In this document: positions 25,602-32,496 of the stretch, piece after piece | Numbering within the stretch: position 1 is the first letter of the stretch | Layout of the letters: each line of letters begins with the position of its first letter | NCBI GenBank assembly: GCA_937906995.1 | Contig: CALESB010000057.1 | Span: 1-32,726 of the forward strand | Direction of reading: 5' to 3' | DNA length: 32,726 nt | Origin: an uncultured Sutterella sp. | Lineage (GTDB): Bacteria > Pseudomonadota > Gammaproteobacteria > Burkholderiales > Burkholderiaceae_F | Notes under the pieces: model-generated | What the model saw: the letters and a program-made list of their open reading frames with translations, nothing else | What the model was told of the DNA's origin: nothing | Databases searched by the model: none | Made by a program: the position numbers and the translations under genes

Positions 25602-25703
25602 TCACTCCTCCTCTGCACCGCTCTATCATTCTAACTTGTTTTTTGCTCTAATGGGCTTGCGTTCATCGGTGTGCAATGGATACGAACATTCGGCATTTAA
25701 CTG

Positions 25704-25737
25704 AAAAAAGGGTGACCCAAATATTTGGCCACCCTTT
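25704..25737 (-). terminator. Terminator of the autotransporter fragment
   Basis: On the minus strand AAAGGGTG pairs with CACCCTTT, with a CCAAATATTTGG self-complementary interior, followed by a T run. The stem is similar to that after the full-length autotransporter. Confidence 0.85.
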
Positions 25738-25749
25738 GCTTCCTTTAGT

Positions 25750-26286
25750 TTAGAAGTTATGACGAACGCCAACATTCCAGCGATAGTTTTCCTTCACGAC
25801 ACCGCTGTTGGTGCGCTCGAAGTCGATGTACGTGTGCGTATTCTTCGTCCAATTGAAGTTAGCACCCACACCCATTTCTAACCATGAACCGCCCAAGTCG
25901 GCTTCTATCGTGTTCAACGAAGTGGAATCGTATGCGCAAGCGTTGATTTCACCATCGAAGTCATACACACCAGATACGCGAGCGTAAATCGTGCCCTTGT
26001 CTTTCGGGAACTTAAAGCCCGTACGTGCACCCATTCGACCGATGAGGCTGTTGTAGTCGTCTTGTTCAAGCGTTACACCGTTAGAGCTCTTGATCGTTTC
26101 ACCCTTGATTTGACCGTAGCTAAAGCCCACTTGCGGTTCAACACAGACACCGCCGTCCATGAAGTTAAAGCGGTAACCCATTTCAGCGCTGACGGTAAAG
26201 GCATCATTATCAAACGAACCATTCATACCGTTTAGGGCAGTCTGAAAAGTGTCCGACATGTCGGACAGTTTTAACTGCATTTTCAC
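25750..26286 (-). pseudogene. C-terminal fragment of an autotransporter barrel
   Basis: About 165 residues align almost end to end with the last part of the autotransporter at 1640-4321: 'ALNGMNGS', 'GYRFNFMDGGV', 'FKFPKDKGTIYARVSGVYDF', 'LEMGVGANFNWTKNT' and the terminal 'HNF'. Signal peptide, passenger and the first half of the barrel are missing. Homology stops at 'ALNGMNGS' (about 26241). The codons before it ('KLSDMSDTFQT') are simply palindrome copy 3 read as protein. It cannot be exported or form a 12-strand barrel, so it is a remnant left by recombination. Its terminator is intact. It differs from the full gene enough that it is not a recent duplicate. Confidence 0.88.
26245..26272. 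repeat. Palindromic repeat copy 3 (right border of the hsd island)
   Basis: The perfect 18-base core is at 26250-26267, with a G/G mismatch (26249, 26268) and then AAAA/TTTT. It begins 15 bases after the DUF4400 stop and its other edge touches the autotransporter fragment. On the minus strand the stem is followed by TTTT, so it can terminate the traI-traD-DUF4400 operon. Confidence 0.88.
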
Positions 26287-26287
26287 C

Positions 26288-26923
26288 CTAAAACCGCTTC
26301 ACCATATTGCCCAAACTCATGCCCATCATCACCATCACAGTGGCAATCAAGAAAGGAATAAACTCAGGGCTTATCGCAATCGGAAGCAAAAAGGACAGCA
26401 AAAAGAAGCCGATTGCCCAACCACAAATGCGCCACGAATACCGATGCACAATGGGAGATGCGTAACCAAAATTGGTTTGTTTGATTTTGCGCTCTAATAG
26501 TCCGTGCACTACCGACAAGACCAGTGCTGGCAAACACGCGGGTAACCACACCAATAACAGTGCCACACGGCGATAAAGCCAATAGATCATGTCCATCAAA
26601 CAGCTAATTCTGTCGGCAACCCAAGGCCACAAAGGTGAGCCCAAATCCTCTAAACCTCGCGAGCGTTGTCTTTCTTCACGGGTGGGAATAATCATCATCA
26701 AAGTTTCTTCAACTTGTGGCTTTTCAATCGTGGCGATGTACCAGCGATCGGCACACTCTTGAATCTCTCGCGTTGCGTCTTCCCCTAACGTTCGGTAGAC
26801 CATCTTTGACTCTTCAATCATATTGCCCCGAATAAAGTCGGTGCTCGCAAACAAAAGTCCCAAAGAAAAGAGCACCAAGATCATGGAGCAGACAAACCAA
26901 AAAGAGTTTTCTAACGATTTCAT
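26288..26923 (-). CDS. DUF4400 integrating-conjugative-element membrane protein
   Basis: A 211-residue polytopic membrane protein. One segment is near the N-terminus (about 8-26), one or two lie in the middle ('ALLLVWLPACLPALVLSVVHGLL', about 120-142), and two adjoin at the C-terminus (about 170-205). 'GLLERKIKQTNFGYASPIVHRY' is the signature I associate with DUF4400 proteins encoded next to TraD in SXT/R391 and related ICEs. It is 14 bases downstream of traD, third in the traI-traD operon. Its role is not established; a partner of the coupling protein in the inner membrane is a reasonable guess. Confidence 0.85.
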   Translation of the reverse strand: MKSLENSFWFVCSMILVLFSLGLLFASTDFIRGNMIEESKMVYRTLGEDATREIQECADRWYIATIEKPQVEETLMMIIPTREERQRSRGLEDLGSPLWPWVADRISCLMDMIYWLYRRVALLLVWLPACLPALVLSVVHGLLERKIKQTNFGYASPIVHRYSWRICGWAIGFFLLSFLLPIAISPEFIPFLIATVMVMMGMSLGNMVKRF

Positions 26924-26937
26924 TGCCCCCTCCTCCC

Positions 26938-28899
26938 CTACTTCTGAATTTCACTTTTATCGGCTACCAAAATGGGGATTCGACCTTTGACTAACATGCC
27001 GCCCGAAATGGATGCAAAGTATTCAAGGTTCGGCATCATGCCAAAAAGTTGCGCGGGAAAAAGACTCCCCTTTTCCTCCATCAGTCGCTCCCCTAACGAA
27101 CCGCCCGAGAGAATGGGTTCATCGCTTACGGTACTTTGCCCTTGATCGCGAACAACGTACTTGATTTTGGTTTCTGGCAAACGCGTAGAGAGCCACTTTT
27201 GGCTATCAGGGTCTAAGGTTCTCAGGGCATAAATATTGTTGATGTTGCCCAAAACCTGAAGCGCATCGTCTTTTTTGCCTAAGCGCGCCGAGAAGTCTGA
27301 AATGGTTTGTGTGGCCACCATTAATTCAAAGCCAATCCCTCGGCCTTTGTTTAAAAGCTGAATCATCGGTTTATTGATCACTTCGGCCGCTTCATCGACA
27401 AAGACTTTAATGGGTTTGGATTGGGCGTAGTTGTAGCGCGCGCCCGCCACGGACGTGAGGTCAGCCAATAAAAGCGACCCGATGGCACTGCCCACCATAC
27501 CGTCCGAGAGACTATCAAGCCCCAAATACACCACGCTATTGGTTTGAATAAGCTCATCCATATCGCGATAGGTGTACTCATTGGCTTCTTTATCGTTGCG
27601 AGGAGATAGCATGTCGCCCAAGACACCAGAGGTGAGCATCGCCAACATCGGTAAAAGCGACGCCACCATCTTGGAAAAGTGCGTGGCATCGTGTTCAAAA
27701 AGACTGATTAAGCCTTCGACTTCGGAGTTGGAGTGCGCGTTTTTTAACCTTGTACGATACCAAGCCACCAGTTGCTTGGCGATTCTTTCCGAGTGAGTGC
27801 CCTCTTCGTCCGTGATCCCATAGTCATTTAAGCTTCGGCGACATTCTGCTTCACCCAGAGCCTTCACACCATAGGCTCGCACGGTTGCGCATAAAAGCGA
27901 TTCTGGCCCACCTTCCAAGTAACTGCGTATGCTTCTGAGCGTTGGGCGCTCCTGACAAATCACCAAGGCTTGCGTGATGGTGTTGATGGCTTGCCAACCA
28001 AAGGACGTAAAGGGATCAAAGCCAGAAGACGACTGCATCAGCGCGGCGATGCGAGATGCGATTTCGGTTGGTCTTGTCCAATTGGCCAAGGGGTCGATGC
28101 GCGTTGAGACGCTATCCATGGCGGGGTGAAAAGAGACAAAGGCATTGGCGCGACCCAAGGCCACGCAAGCGCGTCTGGCATTTTCCATGAGCTCTCGGTC
28201 ACCCTTGGGGTCAATGATGAAAACGGGGTGGCCTTTTAAAATCGCTTGAGAGATAAAAAGGTCAAACATACGCGTTTTTCCCGCACCCGTTGTTCCAACG
28301 ATGAGCGAATGGCCACTTGCCAATTTCGTGTTTTGCCACAAATCGTCTTCTCGCTCCCCTACCCCATGAATCCAAGGCTGACCAATGCGCTTGGAGACGC
28401 GCTTACCCTCTTCAGCCATCTCACGAGCGGTTTTTATGGGGTGGCAAATACCTTGCCACGAGACTCGCCTTTTGACGTTAGCCACTTGAATCTGAAACGC
28501 TTGCGACTCTTTGGAAAGTTCGGCCCAATCGCGCTTTAAGATTTCCGAGATGCGTTGTGCGTGAGTATTGCCCCAAATAAAGCCCTTGCCAATCCAAAGA
28601 TCCTCATCGTGCACTTTCATTTGCGCAAGAGCTTCCAAGTCGGCCAAAGTACAAAAGGACACCTCCCGACCCGCGAGGTTTTTCTGGAAGTCATAAAGCT
28701 CTTTGGCGGGTTTCACCTTCAGTGCTCCCATCAACACACAAATCCCACACAACCACCACATGGGGCCAGACGGCCACCACGCAGAGGCAGCGAGCATTGC
28801 ATAAATCCCCGCACCCGCCCACCAGACAAGCACTTGTTGCATTTCGTAGTTAGGTCGAAAAGCCACTTCATAGGCCGTGGCATCGTATTTAATCGTCAT
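26938..28899 (-). CDS. traD: TraD, type IV coupling protein
   Basis: A 653-residue coupling ATPase. Two N-terminal membrane segments (about 22-40 and 46-61) precede the ATPase domain with Walker A 'GTTGAGKT' (202-209), 'FIIDPKGD' just after, Walker B 'KVFVDEAAEV', and 'ELMVATQTISDF'. It recruits the TraI-DNA complex to the secretion channel and pumps DNA. The start at 28899 has AAGGA ten bases upstream; an earlier in-frame start at 28935 has none. It overlaps traI by 11 bases. The size and motif spacing are those of SXT-family TraD. Confidence 0.95.
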   Translation of the reverse strand: MTIKYDATAYEVAFRPNYEMQQVLVWWAGAGIYAMLAASAWWPSGPMWWLCGICVLMGALKVKPAKELYDFQKNLAGREVSFCTLADLEALAQMKVHDEDLWIGKGFIWGNTHAQRISEILKRDWAELSKESQAFQIQVANVKRRVSWQGICHPIKTAREMAEEGKRVSKRIGQPWIHGVGEREDDLWQNTKLASGHSLIVGTTGAGKTRMFDLFISQAILKGHPVFIIDPKGDRELMENARRACVALGRANAFVSFHPAMDSVSTRIDPLANWTRPTEIASRIAALMQSSSGFDPFTSFGWQAINTITQALVICQERPTLRSIRSYLEGGPESLLCATVRAYGVKALGEAECRRSLNDYGITDEEGTHSERIAKQLVAWYRTRLKNAHSNSEVEGLISLFEHDATHFSKMVASLLPMLAMLTSGVLGDMLSPRNDKEANEYTYRDMDELIQTNSVVYLGLDSLSDGMVGSAIGSLLLADLTSVAGARYNYAQSKPIKVFVDEAAEVINKPMIQLLNKGRGIGFELMVATQTISDFSARLGKKDDALQVLGNINNIYALRTLDPDSQKWLSTRLPETKIKYVVRDQGQSTVSDEPILSGGSLGERLMEEKGSLFPAQLFGMMPNLEYFASISGGMLVKGRIPILVADKSEIQK

Positions 28900-31189
28900 G
28901 ATGATTCTGTCCTTGAGTAGGAGTAGGGTTAGCAATCTTTAATAAACGGGTGTTGCTGTCATGGAGCAAACCGCCAAGCCCGTTGTAACTCCCTGTTTTT
29001 TGTCGTACAAACGCTTCATTAAAGTTGAGACTTTTCAGTTCTTGAAGCAATAAATCGGCGGGGGAACTCCGAAAACCGTTTTCGATAAAGGGTGGATGAA
29101 CAAGCGTTCCCCCCTTTCCTAAAAGTTGCGTTCGAGCTTCTCGAAGGAGCGCACTCGCACGGTGAAAGCGTTCTTCACGTTGCTCTTTTTCGTTTTTTTT
29201 GCTGTTGGATTGAACGTTCTCGTCCCCATCGGGTTCAACCTTTTCTTTCACTTCAATAACGACATCGTGAGTCTCTCTAAAAAGAGGGGCTTCCTTGTGC
29301 GATTCAATCGCTGGCGGAAGCATTTTTCGCAAAGTGGGCGCACCTTTTTCTTCCCTAACAGGGAGGATTTCTTGACGCTTTTCCCCTTTAGCTTTCTTTT
29401 TCTTCGCCCGTTTTTTCTTTTTCTTGGCGCTTGGCATCAAACACTCCACCAACGATTGAGGTTCATGCACCATTTGACTCGGACTTTCTTCTTCAAGCTC
29501 TTCTTTTACTTCAAGCGTTTCCGTCTTATGTTGTTCGTCTTTGCCCTCTTTGTGTATCTCTTCATCACCCTCGTTCACCTGTTTCGTGGGTAAAAGGGCT
29601 TCAATGGATATAGGCGTGGTTGAGGTGATGTTTTCCGGCGCTTCAACCTCTTCTTTTACATTAACTTCTTCAATTGCATCGCGAGCGTCACTTGCGGGCG
29701 TTGGTTCATCTTCCAGCCTCTTCTTTTCTTCGGTTTCTTCATTAATCGCTTGAACGTCCTCATCGGAGACGTTCTTGTCATCGTTGTCCGAATACACCGA
29801 CACCGTTTGTGGGGCTTCAAAACCTGTTAAACCTTGCCAGCGTTCTTTTTCTTCATCGGTGACACCAATGCCCTTTAAGAGCACAAAAACGCGCTCTGGC
29901 GGGGCAATTTCGCCAAAGAAGGTTTCTTTGTTATGGATTTTCACGCACGTCAGATAGTTGATTTGGGGCGTTTCATCGTCAGGTAAATCGACAAAGGCAA
30001 ACGCGGGCAAAACGTACCAAAATGGCGACTGAATGGCGTTATCCTCAGACATCACTTCAATCACGCCACTTTCTTGTAGTTTTTCTAAGAGCACATCACC
30101 GTCTCTGGGAATCGAACCCAATCCCCTGTCTTGGACTTTCGCTATGATGGCGGGCACAACCCGATACCATTGAACAAATACCCCCTTGTCAGAGACAATC
30201 ACGGGGGAATTTTTCTCGTTTACGCTCCACGCTTTTTCTTGAACCAGTGCTTGCATGATTTGAAAAATCGTGCTCGCAATCGGGGCATGAACCCCCGTGC
30301 AAATACCTTCTTTACTTTGTCGATTAAGATCCGTGGCCGTTGAAAAACCATCGGCTTTCATCACTAAGTCGGCAATGACCGCCCCTTTACGAGCTCTCCC
30401 CGTCAAGGCATCGTAAATTTCATTCATCATATGAGGGCTGTGCGACTCTTCTAAAAAGGCACGCGTAGCGTTGGGCACCAAGGTTTGAAATAAAGCGAGC
30501 GATGCGCTTTCGTGCTGTTTGTCGATGCGGTTCACGATCCAACTGACGTAATAGTCTTTCACGTGATTCTTTCTTGCCCAATCCACCAAAGGTTCAACCG
30601 ATGGTTTCCACATGGATTTGCCCCCATCGGCCGTGACCGTCATATCGGTAACCGCTTTGCCCACATCGTGTAAAAGACCCGCAATGCAAATGGCCAAATA
30701 CCAACGCCCCTTGTTTTGGTAGCGTCTTTGTTGATCGCTTTCCAGATCGTGAATACGGCAGCGCGCCATGCGAACGCTTCTAAGTCCCACATCAAGACTG
30801 TGAAAGAACAGTCCACCACGGCCATTATGATGGTGAGCTTGAGAAGCGGGCAGTAGGTGAACATAGCCCGCCAAACGCCGAATGACGGGGAAGAGGTACT
30901 CGTCTTTTTCTTCTTCTGTTAAGGGGACGGCGGATTCAATCGCGCGAATGAGTTCAGCTTGGGTAGACAACACATAGTCCGTACTCAAAATGGGCATGGG
31001 ACTTTCTTTGGGCGGGTAGGTTACGTGGTCAATACTGACTTCGTTATCTTGGGGCAAATCACGAAAGTGAAAGATGGTGTCTTCCTCGTTTGTGTTCGTC
31101 TCGGTGCATGAGTCATTGGGCACATTGTCTTTTTCATACTCGCCAAAGAGCGCATCCCACGTTTTTAAAACAAAATTCTTCAAACGCAT
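28889..31189 (-). CDS. traI: TraI, MobH-family relaxase
   Basis: A 766-residue protein with the TraI_2/MobH relaxase domain in its first 330 residues. 'QAHHHNGRGGLFFHSLDVG' (about 117-135) and 'GLLHDVGK' (171-178) carry the His-rich and HD motifs proposed to bind metal and cleave oriT. A DUF1528-like C-terminal relaxase domain appears to follow ('KGVFVQWYRVVPAIIAKVQ'). Residues about 450-680 are very Glu/Lys-rich, with a long Lys-rich block (genomic 29395-29440), probably a disordered DNA-binding linker. The last 80 residues are again ordered. It would nick DNA at oriT and be exported with the strand. First gene of traI-traD-DUF4400. The ribosome site is weak. Confidence 0.93.
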   Translation of the reverse strand: MRLKNFVLKTWDALFGEYEKDNVPNDSCTETNTNEEDTIFHFRDLPQDNEVSIDHVTYPPKESPMPILSTDYVLSTQAELIRAIESAVPLTEEEKDEYLFPVIRRLAGYVHLLPASQAHHHNGRGGLFFHSLDVGLRSVRMARCRIHDLESDQQRRYQNKGRWYLAICIAGLLHDVGKAVTDMTVTADGGKSMWKPSVEPLVDWARKNHVKDYYVSWIVNRIDKQHESASLALFQTLVPNATRAFLEESHSPHMMNEIYDALTGRARKGAVIADLVMKADGFSTATDLNRQSKEGICTGVHAPIASTIFQIMQALVQEKAWSVNEKNSPVIVSDKGVFVQWYRVVPAIIAKVQDRGLGSIPRDGDVLLEKLQESGVIEVMSEDNAIQSPFWYVLPAFAFVDLPDDETPQINYLTCVKIHNKETFFGEIAPPERVFVLLKGIGVTDEEKERWQGLTGFEAPQTVSVYSDNDDKNVSDEDVQAINEETEEKKRLEDEPTPASDARDAIEEVNVKEEVEAPENITSTTPISIEALLPTKQVNEGDEEIHKEGKDEQHKTETLEVKEELEEESPSQMVHEPQSLVECLMPSAKKKKKRAKKKKAKGEKRQEILPVREEKGAPTLRKMLPPAIESHKEAPLFRETHDVVIEVKEKVEPDGDENVQSNSKKNEKEQREERFHRASALLREARTQLLGKGGTLVHPPFIENGFRSSPADLLLQELKSLNFNEAFVRQKTGSYNGLGGLLHDSNTRLLKIANPTPTQGQNHHDD

Positions 31190-31341
31190 AAGTCGCTAAG
31201 GTTAAAGAGTCGCCCCTATGCTAAGCCGAGCGCCGCTTCTCTTTATCGCGATCTTTCGGCATAAAACCTTCAGTACGGTGAGCCTAGCCCTTGCGCCTTG
31301 CTACAAAACGAGCCAATGCTTTTTTTGTAAGGATCGTTTCC
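31190..31341. promoter_or_regulatory. Divergent promoter region between traI and the lipoprotein gene
   Basis: The 152 bases separate the leftward traI operon from a rightward lipoprotein gene, so both promoters should lie here. I see a minus-strand GATAAA and scattered short inverted segments but no confident -35/-10 pair. The lipoprotein ribosome site is AAGGA nine bases before its ATG. An oriT could also lie here, but no distinctive nick-region motif for MobH is recognisable. Confidence 0.4.
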
Positions 31342-31698
31342 ATGAAACCCATCTATCTCGCCCTTATCGCTTTGGGCACATTATCCGCGTGCACGCAACA
31401 CGAACCCCGTTTAATTCATCACACTGACATCGTGCAAAAAGAAGGGGGAGCCACCTTTATCCGTGACGCTAGTATCGAAAACCACCCCTCTGAGCGCGCG
31501 GGCGCGGCCATTCGACAACAAGACTGTCGTGACGTTTTGTTTGATGAGCATCTGGGTGCAAACGCCCAAACGCTCACCCCTACAACTCAACCTGTTAGGG
31601 ACAATATTCCCCAACAAAAGCGGGCAAGCCACGGCAAAAAGGGCAGTGGTCACCACCCGCTAGACCAAAGCATTTATCGCAAGAATCTAAATCGTTAA
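31342..31698 (+). CDS. Small lipoprotein of unknown function, divergent from traI
   Basis: A 118-residue protein with a short signal ending in the lipobox 'LSAC' (Cys near residue 17), preceded by AAGGA at nine bases. The mature part is hydrophilic, rich in His, Gln and basic residues ('HGKKGSGHHP'), with one more Cys. I do not recognise a family. It is the only clear plus-strand gene beside the transfer cluster. Lipoproteins near conjugation genes often serve in entry exclusion or cell-wall processing, but nothing here proves that. Palindrome copy 4 lies directly after its stop. Confidence 0.75.
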   Translation: MKPIYLALIALGTLSACTQHEPRLIHHTDIVQKEGGATFIRDASIENHPSERAGAAIRQQDCRDVLFDEHLGANAQTLTPTTQPVRDNIPQQKRASHGKKGSGHHPLDQSIYRKNLNR

Positions 31699-31701
31699 AT
31701 G

Positions 31702-31727
31702 AAAAGTGTCCGACATGTCGGACACTC
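31702..31727. repeat. Palindromic repeat copy 4 (terminator between convergent genes)
   Basis: GTGTCCGACATGTCGGACAC at 31706-31725, with one further A/T pair on each side. AAAA lies on the left and a pyrimidine tract with TTTTT on the right. It begins a few bases after the lipoprotein stop and faces the end of the convergent ASCH-like gene, so terminator function for both is likely. Confidence 0.9.
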
Positions 31728-31755
31728 TCTTTTTCCCTAACAAGGATGGATACAA

Positions 31756-32220
31756 TCACAAGTCTGCAAAAATCGGCCCATACCAACGTCCTCGAGGACG
31801 ATCGGGGTCGGGCACCTCCCAATTAATCTTCAAGCCAAAGTGTTGGAGTCTTTCTTCGGTGAGCGTGTAAGTTGACTGGGGAAAGGCAGTGAGTCCAAAA
31901 AAGGACGGGGATAGGGGATTAAAAAAGGTTTGGGGTTTTACAAGCTCCATAGTGAGCACGTTCACAGCCCCTCGCAACTGTCGCATCGTTTCGTCTTTGT
32001 AGGTTGCGCTACGATTGCCGTGTTGTTCCCAAGCCACCTCGCGATTTAAAACGCTTGTTCTCTTCACTTGAACGATGCCTTCGATGGCATTAGTTTCTTG
32101 GCAATGCAATAGAAGTCCTCGTACCTTTGGAAAGCCTTGACTTACAATCAGTCGATCTTTCTTTCCGAGAAGAATCCTTTCGATGGATGCTTTGGGCAAA
32201 CTCAATAAAGCTACGGTCAT
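31756..32220 (-). CDS. ASCH/PUA-like domain protein
   Basis: A 154-residue soluble protein. Its start ('LLSLPKASIERILLGKKDRL'), the middle ('LLLHCQETNAIEGIVQVKRT') and the end ('AVNVLTMELVKPQTFFNP', 'GLTAFPQSTYTLTEE') follow the pattern I know from ASCH/PUA-like predicted RNA-binding regulators of the COG4933 type. Such domains bind nucleic acid or modified nucleotides, and some are RNases or defence-related. The C-terminus has an extra 'WEVPDPDRPRGRWYG' tail. GAGGA lies before the ATG. It is downstream of the small membrane-protein gene and convergent with the lipoprotein gene. Domain recognition is moderate; function unknown. Confidence 0.65.
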   Translation of the reverse strand: MTVALLSLPKASIERILLGKKDRLIVSQGFPKVRGLLLHCQETNAIEGIVQVKRTSVLNREVAWEQHGNRSATYKDETMRQLRGAVNVLTMELVKPQTFFNPLSPSFFGLTAFPQSTYTLTEERLQHFGLKINWEVPDPDRPRGRWYGPIFADL

Positions 32221-32247
32221 ATTGTCCTCACAAGAGAGAGTTATTCT

Positions 32248-32496
32248 TTATCGCTGGCTAAGGGTGACAACGGCAACACTCATCACCGCGAAGGCAATGC
32301 ATTTGATTTGCCCGATGGCACGTCGTCGAACCTTTTCGTCACCGCTGACAGCTTGCTTCAATAAAACCCCTTCACCGTATAAGTAGCCCGCGAAAATGAA
32401 CGCTTCAAGACAAAAAAGAACGCGGTCGTGAAAAATGCCCCCGGTGAGGATTAAAACACTTAGCATCACCATAAGAATTAATCGCATCTCTGACAT
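32248..32496 (-). CDS. Small multi-spanning membrane protein
   Basis: An 82-residue protein with three hydrophobic segments (about 5-20, 26-44, 63-79) separated by a charged 'GDEKVRRRAIGQIK' loop. An AGGAGAAAAG ribosome site immediately precedes the ATG. It is 27 bases upstream of the ASCH-like gene and probably cotranscribed. No family recognised. Confidence 0.65.
   Translation of the reverse strand: MSEMRLILMVMLSVLILTGGIFHDRVLFCLEAFIFAGYLYGEGVLLKQAVSGDEKVRRRAIGQIKCIAFAVMSVAVVTLSQR

Larger units (their letters stand above)
19753..26272. other. Cargo island between inverted palindromes: hsdRMS plus autotransporter fragment
   Basis: A 6.5 kb block lies between the DUF4400 gene and traL, where SXT/R391 backbones carry hotspot HS1. 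It holds hsdS, hsdM and hsdR, a small ORF, and a truncated autotransporter, and is bordered by palindrome copies 2 and 3 in inverted orientation. No transposase or integrase lies inside. The backbone genes on either side resume within 15 bases (DUF4400 stop) and about 100 bases (traL). Confidence 0.6.

Noticed and set aside
31291..31341. Upstream extension of the lipoprotein frame
   Set aside because: Starting at 31342 puts the signal peptide and lipobox at the N-terminus with AAGGA correctly spaced; the extension would bury them.
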